A stretch of 64,000 bases of DNA. It comes from Varroa destructor. Lineage: Eukaryota; Arthropoda; Arachnida; Mesostigmata; Varroidae. The position numbers were made by a program, and so were the translations under genes. The notes beneath the pieces are model-generated. The model was not told the DNA's origin and did no database searches. It saw only the letters and a program-made list of their open reading frames with translations. The stretch is from contig NW_019211455.1 in the NCBI RefSeq assembly GCF_002443255.2, positions 7,783,959 to 7,847,958 of the forward strand. Direction: 5' to 3'. Position 1 is the stretch's first letter. Every line of letters starts with the position of its first letter. Below are positions 49,860-62,229 of this stretch, piece after piece.

Positions 49860-51902
49860 ATATATTGCTATAAGAGTAACACAATGGCCTGAGAATGCAT
49901 CAGACTGTACTATAGCTGAGGTGACGTTTAGCACAGGCAGACGTATTGCGCTTTATACTTCTCGCTCTTTAATAAATCTTTATTAAAATAAAATTTATAT
50001 TTACTTTCCAAACATATATTTGTGACGTCAAGGACAACCGTGTTAGCTTGCGATAACATCCTGGAGGTAAGTTATCATTGAGACAGGTGATTATAGTGTG
50101 GCACTTCTGGTGATTATTGTTACGAAAGGAAGTTCGCACGACACTATAGAAGTTCACCGCACAATCAGACATGTTAAAGAGACCTTAAAAGATTTGGCAT
50201 TATCGCCAGGCTCAGAGTGGCCTATGGCGAAACGTTTAAATTTACTGATTGAAAAATGTATCCAGAACGCATGTAGTAGCGATTCTGCCTCGGCACATTA
50301 ATTTAGGTTTTCAGCAGTTTTTAATGGCTCAATTTGTATATTGCAGGTGTCGAATAGATGTGAGAGTATCAGCTACTACTAAATTATATGTCCCCATAGA
50401 CCAGACAGATTATCTGGACCGTACGCTGATCTGCTACGAGAAGATACAGCTGTAAGAATGTATAACTTCCCCGTCGTAGAAAGATATGACTATTGTTTAT
50501 ACCATCGGCTGACATATTTGTTTTTAGCGATCGGTGATTGATCCGCAAACTTTTTCCTTCTGTTGCGCCCTCTGTCCGCTACCGTAACGTAACAAAGTTT
50601 TCTATCGTTTCGTTGGTCGGTATCGCTGCCGTTGTGATGATTGTTTGAAATTTTTCTTACGATCTTTAACGTTGCATGTCACTTCGCGTACGTCAACGCT
50701 CTGAAACGCGCACTGCTGCCCACCACGGTTGGCGTATGACGGCTATTATACCAATTGTGAGTCCACTCACTATGTTGCCTTCAACAGTGTTACGCGTTAG
50801 GACAATGGCTGTTCAGCCAGAAGATTTTAGGACCAGCGTATAGTTTTGAACCTTGCAATCGTTTCAGCAATGATCTCATTCGCGTTATAAATAATTGACA
50901 GTGGAGTCTCAATGTATCAGGAAGATTTATAGTGGAAAAAGAAGACTGAAGTACAATTTGCATTTCGATCGGTATGAAAAGACCTCTACAATAATTTTCT
51001 CGCACTAAGCAGTCGCACACATTGATGGCATTTGAAGATCTACCAAACTTAGCGTCCGGACTACAAGGACGCTAAGCTTATCTTATCCCGAAGCTTATCA
51101 TAAACTATCTGTGTGTCTGCCGTGTTTTCTAAGCACCATCTTGAATTGCAACTAGAAGGTAGATTACTCTGCGCTTTTTATGCGGCAAGCCGGCCACTAG
51201 TATAGTGATTCAGTGTCTAAGTTTTGGAAATTTCGATCGTTGAAATTGATTTAAAACTGATGCCATAATTCTTGTTACTGCTATCTATTAGCTGCTGCGG
51301 GGCGGCAGAAGGGGGGAGGCGGTATAGATGCGATGACGGGGTAGCAGACGATATCTGTGTCATATGGATTCTCAATGGCCAACTCGAAGTCGGGTTTCGA
51401 TGAACTTAACAATTTTGATTTGCATACGCATCGAATTCTACGTTAGTGGATTATCTCGCGCTCAATCCTTTCGACCATTACCCTCATTGTTTTTTATTTT
51501 GCGGTGAAGGCAAATCACTTTTAAAACGACGATTTCGTAAAAGAACCACCACTAGCTCGAGCACCTCATCACGAAGCCTGCAAAGAACCAAGGCTCCAAA
51601 AAACGATATATGTCTACCTTTGCTTTATCGAGTGCAGTATTAGAACTTAGGCTAAAAAGTAACTCGACTATTCATAGTATTTCTAGATAAGCTTTAAAAG
51701 TAAAATCCAAGCTTAATCTTTACCACTGTCGTAGCGTCTCTACGCAGTTATGAAGTCTGTACAAAAAGCGCGAATTAATTAACAATCATGGATCATTAGG
51801 CGTGACGATGTATATAGTAAAAATTATGGTAAAAACATTATTAAGTGCTTCTTGTGAAGACCTGGTTATAGGATATTTTAACTCTTCTAAGCTTGTGTTT
51901 CG

Positions 51903-51920
51903 AAAAAAAAAAAAAAAAAA
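51903..51920. repeat. Poly-A tract
   Basis: Eighteen consecutive A bases. It could be the tail of a retroposed sequence, but I see no element next to it. Confidence 0.9.
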
Positions 51921-52066
51921 TAGTAAATCGTTGTGATTCTTCTTTATAAATATACGGAAAATCATCAGGAAAATATGATACTTTCGCATAGATCATACAT
52001 AAATGCTACCGATGTATTTAGCTGATAGAAATTTTAATTTTATTCAGATACTCATCTATTTATTTT

Positions 52067-52089
52067 TATATATATATATATATATATAT
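52067..52089. repeat. (TA)n microsatellite
   Basis: About 23 bases of alternating T and A. Confidence 0.95.
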
Positions 52090-55000
52090 TTTTAGGTTTT
52101 TTTTAGAAAAAATGGTCAGCTTAATTTATAGTATTTATATTCTACTCAATCCACCCAAAGTAACGTAGTCAACAGACAAAAGTGTATAGCTGCTGTTTTC
52201 GATGAAACCACCTGCAAGAACGATCAGAAGTACAGACAGGTGGTATTGCCACGATCAGTAATATTCAGATGCTTATGAAGGTTAGCTGTATTGCTTAACT
52301 CCGTACTTGTAGCCGTATTATGCCAAATGGTATCGTGTTGACTTTATCTCGTTTAGTTTGCCTGTATGACTCATAGTATATATGTTCTACATATGCGTTT
52401 ACTAACTCTAACCAATTGGCCTACTTTACCTCTGCTCAGACAGCTGGGTCCAATAAGAAGCTTAACAGAGCCACGCATCATATAAACACTCATGTTTCTA
52501 TTGATAGAAGCTGATTTCTATCAATGACAAAACAACCAGACTTCTCAAGAGGACTTCATAAAAAGAACGTGTGTTTGTTGTAATAGAAACGAGATCTCGG
52601 TAATAGCTTCTCGTATCACATCTCATCTCATTGTTTTCGATAAAGACATAATGTATACTCAGTATTTTTGGATTAACTCTGAAACCATTCTAGGTAAACG
52701 TTAGACGATGGACGATTGGGCACTGAGCACCCCTTACCGCTAGCTGAAGTTCACATAATTAAAGTAATCTGCCCCAGCACATTTATGTGGCAGCTGTTCT
52801 TGTACCACGACATTCCCAGGGGACGACTCCCGACATATAATTCCACTTACATCATGCATGTGTCCTATAGTCAGCTGTATTTTGTGTGGCGTTTGCCTTT
52901 CTTTACATTAAAAAATTGAGATAATTATATCTAGCTTAATTGTAAGTTATTGAATTCGTCTCTATTTGTATCTCAATTTATTTTCATAAATGCGCACCGT
53001 GACGGTTAACGAAAATCGGACCTGTGCAAAGGAAGTATCACACTGATATGCATGATCGTACGTACGAAGTCTAACCGCGAAAAAGGGAATGTTAATGTAT
53101 GTAGAAACAGAGTTTATGTCAAAATTTTGTTTCTAAAAACTGTAGTTACAAACTCGCCGCTCTACCTGGAACTTGAGTTTTAAATGCTCGGTCCAAATTC
53201 AAAGTTCTGCGTGAATTTTTTTTTGTAAAGTTTAGCAGCAATCGAGCTTGCTAGAGTTTCTATTTTGAACAGGCTGACTACAGGCTAAAATATCTCCGTC
53301 ACCTCACAGAGTTGGCTTTGACATACGTGTTACACGTTGATTACTTTCAGAAACGCACGTTCATCTGCGACCTTGTGCACTCCCACTTTAGCATTCTGAA
53401 CGTAAATTTGTGATAAACGTACCCAGTGGTGATTATTACACCCTGCAGTAACTCAATCTTTAACTTCTGACGCGCGCATCGCTTAGGCCAACTTTAACAA
53501 TCTCTAACTGAAACGACTTCGGCCAATTCTCAATGTCAGTTGCTCGAAGCTCTTGAGTTTACTTCGAACGACGAACAGAGCTTGAGGTCGGATTTCGTAG
53601 TAAAATCTCGCTAATCGGATTATTTTGTGGACACCCTCTCACCGGGTGCAATTATCCGCAATAGTTTCTCGATTAGATAAGGGTTGGTGTATGAATTCAA
53701 AGATCGCTAGTTGGCTTGTCGATTGAACTAACAGGCCTCACAGCTTCTCCGAATCAACGACGCGGTTATAATGCATTAGGGCTGCTTAGAGACAGCAGTA
53801 TTTAAATTTTTTCTAATTAATGCTAACGGCAAAAGCCCTCAGGAACATATAGTACTGAGCTGGTACCGCATAATGGTGTTCAATAGCTTGATTGCAGTTT
53901 AGAATCTTTACGAATACATAGAATTACCATCAAACAACGTTTTTGATCACCTTGCTGTACAACCAATCAGCCACGACACATCAGAGCAATCAGTTAATTA
54001 ATCGATTCTAATCAATATATTATTGTTATTAGTTATCGTTAGTTATACTGAATGCTTAAATCAGCGTCCAGCACATCAGGAGCAGTAGGCCCTGCATCGT
54101 ATTGGCGCACAACGACTTTACCATTTTCGAAAGGACAGCAACTATCATTAAATATTTATATTCATTCTTTCACATTTATCATTAAAATCAGACGAGGTTC
54201 ATACGAGGAATTGCAAACATCATGTTCGTTCAAACGTTCGCATTTCCAAGGTGTTTTCAGGAGCTCACTACTCTATTGAAGATCAGCTGACACGTTGGAA
54301 TGCCATCAAAGCAGGCCTTCGAAAAAGAGTGGCCTAGAGAGAAGATTAGAAAGAGAGCTGAAAAAAGAATGGTGTGCTGAGTCAGCGATGTCCTCACCAG
54401 CCTGAGACAGCATTCCTTTAGTGGTATTTACGAGCAGCAGCTCGCGTATGCAATGCCACGGCTGAAGGTGTACGAGGGGAAGTAAATACCTCCACAACGT
54501 AGCTCACTCAGCATCGACTTTTGCGCTCACCCATGCACGAAGTGACTGTACGCCGGAGCATATCGAGTCTGCATAGCTACACGATGAGTACCTGCGTGCA
54601 CATATTAAACACCGTCTACACAAATATCTATGGATCGACGGACGGAATAACGGGGCAGATGGAATAACGAAGTGTAGTAACACGCGTGAGCAGGTTCAGC
54701 ACGACTTATACACATGGTGCTCAAGGGTTAAATGCAACCTGTTTGCGTCGAGAAATTACGCGTGTTATCAATACACCTTCTGAACCGCTTTTTCGTACAG
54801 CAAACTAATTTTAATTTATGGACGACGACAATCAGAGGGTGTCTTCTGATTACTTAGAAAAATTCGAAATAGAATCTGGCCATCTTGTTTTTTTTAGTTA
54901 GTAGTAGTCCTCTCCCATCATTGAAGCGTAAACATGAACATTGAACGAAATTTAACTAAATAATTATTTTTTATGGCAGAGACATCGAGCCCGAAAATGA

Positions 55001-55284
55001 ACTTAACAGTCCAGTGTAACTTAGTTACACAACGTTTTGAGATGCCTGATTTTGAGATCTATAATCGTTCGTAGAACTAGTTAACATTATTCTAATCCTT
55101 ATACTAAACATGCACCATGAAACGATGTTTGTGTGTGATATATAAATGTATCCTTTGCGCTCCAATTTCATTCTGTTAATTAAGAAAACATTTTTGAGGG
55201 CTGCAAACTGGCAATTTCCTCGAAAGCTCCATTTACGCTCGAATAAGCTTACGGTGCTGTTCGATTCTGCATTGTTATTTTCAG

Positions 55285-56452
55285 TTGAATGAAGGTGCAA
55301 CGAATCTGTCGTTGGCTTCTATTACAAAGGTTTATCTTGAGCTCGGGCTTCAAAGAAATTTCCCACCGCCAGAAAAGCTAGCTAAATAGTACCCTGGTGA
55401 CCATGATTTGCAGATAGTACTATGCAGCTGCAAAGGCCGTCGAAAAGTGGTTAAAGGTTTGTTAAACAATGGCATTTTCAACCTGAAGCATGCATTACGC
55501 TCAACGTTGTGCGATAAGAATGGCTTTGATCCATTTCTAAGGAGTGTAATGCTCAAACAAAATTATATCGTTTATATCTAGAACTCGCTTATTAGGCGGA
55601 ACAGACATTACACGTTACTTTACCACCGCTTACTGACTTCGAGAAAAGTCAGTGTTGTACATTCCCATTTTTCTGTTTGAAACACACGCTGTTGGAGCTC
55701 AAACTGAGGTAAAAACGTTCACACCCTTCCACACAATCCAGCACGCTTGTAGAGTAACGAAACAACCTTCCGACTGCGTATAACGTTTGGCCATTAGCAG
55801 ACCTTAATTCGAAAAGAGAGACAATCAATAACACGGCAGGAATCTGTCCTTCGACCTAATAGTATAACGGCCAATTTAAGTAACGTATTGGAACACGAAC
55901 GGGATCAGCCCTTAATCAGTGCATCCCTTATTGACATGAAACGCTTAACTACCAAACAATTTCAAAGGCTAACATGGTTTTCAGCACGAGAGAGGCATAC
56001 AGATTTGATAATGATTTTGTACTCAGTGTCATCTGTTTGTCTCCTCTTCTTCTTCTGCTTCAAAATGGAAATTCATCTGTTATTAAGTACGATTTTACCT
56101 TTCTTAGCTGCACCAAAAATTTTACTTTTTGTATAGGTTGCCTATATCTTTAGCCATGACGAGCAAATAGTAATTTCACATTAAAACTCGCTTTTGCAAT
56201 ATTTGCTTCGTTTATATTTTATATTCCTGTGTGAAGTGGCTAGGATTAGAGGTAAATTACATGCCATCTAGTTTGAACTTTTCGCTTCGAACCGCGCTCC
56301 ATCGTCGCCCTAATGAGATATCGACCGATGATATTCTGCATTTCCATCAAACACCGATCGCAGGCCGTGTCCTTACCTCATTTTTCAATTTTTTCTTTTT
56401 CACTGTTTGTGCTTCTACTGTGTTGCGATACGACAAACGTTATCACATCTGA
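55285..56452 (+). CDS. Candidate multi-exon gene, possible membrane protein
   Basis: Four exons join in phase 0. Exon 55285-55329 follows a strong acceptor (TTGTTATTTTCAG) and reads NEGATNLSLASITK. Exon 55390-55545 reads YPGDHDLQIVLCSCKGRRK and ends before GTAATG. Exon 55801-56130 follows TTAGCAG and has about 110 codons including HERDQPLISASLIDM and two hydrophobic segments. Exon 56237-56452 follows GTGAAG, contains a third hydrophobic segment and ends in TGA. Without the last splice, the third exon would end at TAG 56134. The 60 bases between the first two exons are in frame except for one TAG (55387-55389). I recognise no family; three hydrophobic segments suggest a membrane protein. The opposite strand is also open in places, so this remains a hypothesis. 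Confidence 0.28.
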
Positions 56453-57092
56453 TCTGGCAGCACATGGTGCGTCCGGAACAAGTACAACGGATCCGTGTCA
56501 ACATAGTTAGCATAATTGTATCACTGTTTTCGCCTTGACCAACCACAACGAGAAACGAATTTTTATTTACACTTCCAACCGTTTCGCGATGTTTCTTTAC
56601 CACGTTGGTTTTTTGTCCGGCCTTAGCTGTCTGTAACCCACTTGAAAGGAGCCTTGGCCCAGCCCTGTCATACGACTATGACTTTACGAGCAGCATGCTA
56701 TCGGTCAACATGGTTTGTTTAGAAAGAAGACCGTACGTCTTCTTGCTGTTTCCGAGGGGGTTGATATAATAGAAAAGGTTATAAAAACGAAGATGCATAA
56801 TACGTCGTTTGCCTATGTCTATGTATACCGCCTTCGCAGCGCGGTTGACTTCAGTTATGGATATCGTGTCGATATCCCTAGGGTTTTCATCACCGTGTGC
56901 AGGATATCTCCATCAATATGCCTGCTACGAAAATTCTTTGAGTCATAGCTGAAATAGTTTAGGTTCAATATTACTGCCTATAGCTTGATGGTATGCTATC
57001 ACATACAACTTCCCAACAATTCTAATTTTGCTTGTACTGTCGGATCGTTTAGAAAAATAACTAAATGATTAACTAAGAACAATCTGTAACAG

Positions 57093-57117
57093 TTTTTTTT
57101 TTTTTTTTTTTTTTTTT
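57093..57117. repeat. Poly-T tract
   Basis: Twenty-five consecutive T bases. On the minus strand this is a poly-A run, possibly the tail of an old retroposed copy, but no source sequence is recognised next to it. Confidence 0.95.
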
Positions 57118-58646
57118 CTGAAAACACATATCCTTCGGGCGGGTTGATTAGAACTGATGGCTATTTATGTCTGTTTTATCAACTTATATTTTGTCACAGC
57201 CTGTACATTTCACTGAAGTTTTTGGTGAGCTAGATTCATCATTATACGGCCTTAAGTAACCGATTAGTCTCAGCTGCGCATTCTTCTTCATTAAAACTGT
57301 GTAACAGCAGATATCGAGCAACCTATTGTCGCGTCATATTTGGATCAGGGTGCGGAAAGAAGTTGGAAAGAAATTTATTGCTTCCTTAATTTGCATAGTT
57401 GCTTTAATTTACTGCGCGTGCGCATATCGGGCACCGCTGCGCTTTACAGAGCTTTCTAAAAAATGATTATGCTTTGATAAATACGGGTGGCACAGAGTTG
57501 GTTTAATTGAAATATACTTAGGAGAGGTTACTCTTCCGCCCCAACGTGTATCCTTCCATTCAGTTCAGGTGACGACGATGGCGAAGAAGCTCAGTGACTA
57601 ACGACACAAAAGGTAACTCCAGTGACGCGGAAGGCAATAGACCAACGGAAAGAGATGTGTGTCTAGGTTGAGACAACAAAAATGATGACATCTAGCAGGT
57701 GGCCGTGATCCAGTAAAACCTGGAAAATGGCCCAACCCAGAAAAGTTATTGATGACTTAAAATTAAGATCCTTAGATAAGCATATCATGGGTGCATAACA
57801 AATTAGCAGCCGTCAGATGTGGTTGAAGCAAAAAATTCGAGAACGCAGTATCATCACAATGATGATCTTACAGTTTATCCACTCTTTTCCTGATATCACA
57901 CCCTTGTCAGCGCCTGTTCTTTACGCATTCTCTGCTTTGGTGTCGGTCTTCCTTGATGCTCACATTCAGATCAAAGGCACGCCCCACGCTGCCTCTTTTT
58001 TCACCGTCGTCTTCTTTCTTCTTGGTTCCTCTACCTTTTTGCATGCGATCCATCTAGTTCTCGTCGTCGCCGTTATCGTCTCGCCACCAGAGCTGCGCAG
58101 ACTACCACTACGACAACAAAGACTGTGCTAAGGAAGCTACCGAATGAACCCAAGAGTGAAGTGCTCTAGAGGCGAACCATGAAAACCAATAAGTTGTAAA
58201 TAAGATGCTTCCTTAATTCATTAAAGAACTCCAACGTAACTCTCTTTACCGTCGAGAACGAGGGCGTACCATGAGCGCGGACAATTGCACCGGTGGCAAC
58301 GATGACAACAATAGCAGTAGCTACGACGAGTTCGGCGCTGAAAAAGGCCCAAGCGGAAGCAGCAGCATGGTTTCCCACTCTCGCGCTGGCGCTACGATTG
58401 CTGCTGATTGTGATCATCGACGTTTGTCTATGGAATATCCCCCCTCCCCCGCCGCCCTCGCTCACTACCCCTTTGCCCGCCTGTAGCTTTAATCTTTTTG
58501 TGTGCTGCCCTCTTTCAGTTTTTATTTTCATTTGACGTGAAACACAGACTAGGGAATCAAACGGATTGAACGTATCGTTTTACCACCAAGAACAAGTTTG
58601 GAAACACATCAAAAACGTCCCTTACATAATAAAAAGTGCATCCGAG

Positions 58647-58724
58647 AAGTCTACGCGGCGATAGAATAGACATTCCACAGATGTATGGAAACGCCGTGCG
58701 TGGCGTGTCTATCGTGGCGTACTT
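58647..58724. ncRNA. Predicted three-way-junction structure
   Basis: The outer stem pairs AAGT 58647-58650 with 58721-58724, ACGC 58653-58656 with 58717-58720, and CGATAGA 58659-58665 with 58708-58714, with a 2-base bulge and one wobble plus one mismatch. Inside it, TTCCA 58673-58677 pairs with TGGAA 58686-58690, and ACGCC 58691-58695 pairs with GGCGT 58702-58706. The second and third stems are directly adjacent, and the closing strand has one unpaired base. Such a compact fold is unusual for random DNA. I found no box A/B, H/ACA or C/D signature, so I cannot name an RNA class. It could also be a transposon end. Confidence 0.4.
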
Positions 58725-60205
58725 CTTTATGATGTCTGTTCGTTCGGGTTCTGAACTTTTTACAGATGCATTGTAAAAAGATTTCTATATTTGCTGGCTA
58801 TCTTTCTTTCTGATGAGCTAATGAGCTTGCTAATACTGCAGACCAAAGCTATACAAAACGTACAACAAACTTTCGTGGGTGGCATCACCTCACATTGGAA
58901 AAGAGGAGATCAATATGTGACTGTCACTGGAATAAGCTTATAGTTGGAATTAGCTTTGGTACTTTTATTCTTTGGTACAGAGGATCGGTTGTATTGGGCT
59001 TTTATCCAATAGATTTGCGTGAAGGAGTTGTAGTCACGATCATATCCAGTATCCATGATTAGGGTCACCAGCAAGCGCGGACTGTGACGCCATCTGTTCT
59101 TTGCTCGGCAATATCTCACGCATCAACGACAATAACGTTCTACACTTACGTGAAACGCTAGTAAAGTGAGTATTGAACTGGCTTTATCGTAAATCGTTTT
59201 CGTGCTACCGCGTGAATGCATGAAAACTGAATGGGTACTCGTAAGACATCGATCCTTAGACCAGAAATAGAAAACCATTGTGCACAGTAAGTAGGATAAG
59301 TAGCTCTCGAATTAGACTCCCCATGTAAAATGGTATACATACACATTTTACCCATATAATATGAAGAAAGGTGTGAATCAGACCGTTCGTATCCGTTGTC
59401 TCGTCGGCATGCTGATGTGAACTGTTATTGCCGCGTTAATAGTAATTCAAGTAACGTTATTATGAGCCTGTTGCAGCTTCTAACATTCGCCCGTAGATAC
59501 ACGAAATCCGCGTCGGTTTGTCCCTACGTGTTAATATGGTTTCTGTATGCCCTTGTAGGCAGCGTCGTCCCATCGCCGATGGCTCCAATCGTTCGACGAT
59601 AATATTTATACAGTAAACGTTATCTTTAAACTATTTTGCTTTAGCCGATGACGATGGTAGCGGCTTTATCAACGACGACCGGTGTTCACTAGAGTGGTGT
59701 TGGATTCTTTTAACTGATGCCTGTTTCCTACAGCACGCTCTGGATTAATTACTCGTCGTTACGTCCAAAGACAGGATATTCGTTGTACGCGAGTAAATGA
59801 GTTGTTATCAGAAGCCATGTTTACTGCCTCTCTCCTATTCTGTCGTAGGGGCGTTTAAGCAGACAGCTAGTTCTATTATGGGCTATGCGTGTGTGAGCTG
59901 GGTTACCCAAACCTCAAGCTCACGCTAGCCGTGTACTCGTACAAAGTCAATGAACTGACGGCGCTGTCGTCGTTCGAGGTACCTCAGAAGGCAAAGTATG
60001 TCGGCATATCGATGACCATTTTTGTTCGAAAACGCATGCCGTCTATACGAAATAGGCCAGTGTCTATGACAAAGCGGATGAGCTGGCAACAAGCGACACA
60101 GACGGTGGATATATGTTAGGCAACTGAGTTAAAAGTCATGAGACGCGCCTCCGTATAGACTTGACGTACGGATTGATATGATTGAGACGCATGCAGAACT
60201 GTGTG

Positions 60206-60224
60206 CCTAACCTAACCTAACCTA
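60206..60224. repeat. Short telomere-like repeat (CCTAA)3CCTA
   Basis: Three perfect CCTAA units plus a partial one; the other strand reads TTAGG, the common arthropod telomere repeat. It is far too short to be a telomere and sits in ordinary sequence, so it is an interstitial copy or chance. Confidence 0.85.
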
Positions 60225-62043
60225 TATGCAAGCCCATCTTTCCGAAGCCTGAGACGCAATTTGAAGAATTTACGCCTGGAAAGGTAGCTCGTATTGAATT
60301 CTAGTAATCGAAGCATCAACTTAAAACGCAGTGGGTATAAGATGAACGTGTTCCTGCTTTATAACGGTGAAAACTCTAAGAACATCCACCGATCGAAAGC
60401 AATTAACCTGTCATCTCCGCCACACATGAATCCGAATATAAACGAAAGGTTATAGGATATTGCTATTGTTCAATGAACCTATGGTTGATGTTGACTGCGG
60501 TTCAACCATTGCGCCCAATTGCCTGATAAACATCATCCTTTTAGTAACATCATAGCAGCGTTAAGTTTAGCCTATAGGGACCATTGTGTAGATGTTAGCC
60601 CTCTTCCCTATTCGTGTCCAATACTGCTCGTAGCTCACAAAAAGAATGATTTAGTCGAGTAAGTTCTTTATAAGCAGTTTATAAGTTTATATTAGTTAGT
60701 ATTAAAGCTTAAGTTTATAAGCATTAACTTCTATTGCCTCCAGCACTGCTAGATCAGGAAAACCGAATGCTCGTTCCTATGATAAAACGTCCTTGATATC
60801 ATGTTGGGTGTAATTGTGGGTTTACCCGAGTAGCGAAGACCCCCGGCACTGTTCGGTCTGGAAATTGAAAGCAATATAAACTTCGAATAATTCCAATAAG
60901 TTCTAGCAAATTCACTTGTTCGATTTGAAAGCATTTAAAACGGCCATGTGGGAAATACGAATAGAAACGAGCAGTGTAACCAATAAAACAAAAGACAATG
61001 TGAAATTTTTAACTTTATTTAAGGAACGTTTATTATTGAGGTGTTAGTGTATTTGATCCCACACGTATAGCATACCTTGATAGAGTATTAAGCCCCTACA
61101 TAACAGTTCACATGGGGCAGGATGTTAGATCTCCTTTAAACTAGGGTTGATCGCTATTGTCTCCTGCCGTGGCAAAGCATTTTGGTGTATTTTAACCTAG
61201 AAACTTTATAGATCAGCCGTGTTTAGCTGTTTTAGTTGTGAAATATTTCGTCAATGAAAGGATGGCTTCTATGATAAAGGTCTGACGTCTGAATTTTTCA
61301 CGACTGCCGAAATCTTTCAGTTGGCCCCTTCGATTCTATCTTGGGCAACGATTCTCCATTTGTCAAATTAAGGGACATTCTTATCGCGCTATTTTGATCT
61401 GGAATAGACGGGACGTTGGGTCTTGAAATATCTCGAGCCCTCCAGACAAGACAAAACTACTTTCTATCTTTAATGATTCTTCAGACCAGTGTCTCATTCA
61501 TCATATAAACTGGGATTGGCGAAGTAGACTGTATTGACGTGAGGGGTTCTGCTGTTGTGAACCAAACAAAAAGGGAGCTCTAAGTGGGGCTTCTTTACCT
61601 TTAACGACAAATTTGTAGCGACTTCATTATATTTGCCTTAAAATATATCAGTGACTGAGAGTTGACTAAGTGGAACTTACTGCTTTTCGAGCAGGATGGT
61701 TATTTTGCTAAAACAATTATTAAAACTCAAGCTATAGGGTTCTATTCAAGGTGAGTGATTAATAATGTGGACTCGGAAAAAAAAGTCACAGAATTTCCTG
61801 CAAGTTTTCTAGGGCAGCGAGCTGATCAGATCTGTACAGGCAGGCAAGCAATCCCATTCCTTCTCACTAATAACAGCGCTGAGAGGTAGAAGCTCTGAAC
61901 CTGAACTGTTACTTACAAACTTATAAAAAGGATAATTAATGATATTAATGTAAATAAACGTAAACACGTAGGAATCGTCCATCAAGTTAATTTGTTGAAA
62001 CGTGACCTGTAAAGGGTCGTACCACTTGAGACAGGCGTCCGCG

Positions 62044-62112
62044 ATGAAAGCGAGCCAGTCCCGAGTTATCAAAGAGCTGGCATCCTATATTTGCATTGAA
62101 CCTAAGAGCTAT
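62044..62112 (+). CDS. Candidate first coding exon, unknown product
   Basis: An ATG opens MKASQSRVIKELASY and the frame reaches a consensus donor, GCTG|GTAAGA, about 84 bases later (near 62127); the end coordinate given is approximate. Composition is balanced and protein-like. However, the minus strand is open over the same bases (62072-61809, containing DWLAFIADACLKWYD), so strand is uncertain. No later exon could be matched in phase. Confidence 0.18.
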
Positions 62113-62229
62113 CGAATACCGTGGGCTGGTAAGAATAATGGTACGACTGAGTTCTCTATAAGCTGTGAAACGTGTTCTTATAGACTAAAAATTTTTGACT
62201 CGAAGAATATAGCTAAGGGTACCTGATAG

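Larger units (their letters stand above)
49860..55284. other. Intergenic stretch with weak candidate exons
   Basis: At 50098-50301 a plus frame reads like a helical protein (SHDTIEVHRTIRHVKETLKD). Just after it, a strong acceptor TTGTATATTGCAG (ending 50345) opens a second frame, CRIDVRVSATTKLYV, to TAA at about 50455, but no phase-correct donor joins them. At 51447-51643 a plus frame after TTAG reads DYLALNPFDHYPH with a basic, Ser/Thr-rich end. (TA)n lies at 52067-52089 and poly-A at 51903-51920. ATG-started short frames at 54052 (MLKSASSTSGAVG), 54821 (MDDDNQRVSSDYLEKF) and 54974 (MAETSSPKMNL) could be early exons of the candidate gene that follows. Confidence 0.35.
56453..62043. other. 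Intergenic stretch with a GC-rich island
   Basis: Mostly AT-rich and unassigned. Poly-T lies at 57093-57117. The GC-rich island 57817-58535 has long open frames on both strands: plus 57817-58131 (hydrophobic), plus 58271-58486 from an ATG with good context (MSADNCTGGNDDNNS), and minus 58531-58166 (ATG-started, 121 codons, one hydrophobic segment). The codon phases of the last two are aligned, so purine-first codon bias cannot tell the strands apart. A structured element at 58647-58724 and a telomere-like repeat at 60206-60224 are listed separately. Confidence 0.35.

Noticed and set aside
49731..49934. Frame crossing the second 100-N gap
   Set aside because: Same reason: N bases are not evidence of an open frame.
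54306..54497. Shared LVHLQPW peptide between this minus frame and the plus frame near 43440
   Set aside because: The match is seven residues with no further similarity on either side, so chance is the better explanation.
58166..58535. Three overlapping frames, including a 121-codon minus frame with one hydrophobic segment
   Set aside because: Codon phases of the two strands coincide, so bias is uninformative; kept only as an unassigned GC-rich island.
58810..58817. CTGATGAG, the core of a hammerhead ribozyme
   Set aside because: A 3-bp stem II could form, but the required GAAA part of the core does not follow and no stem I/III pair was found.
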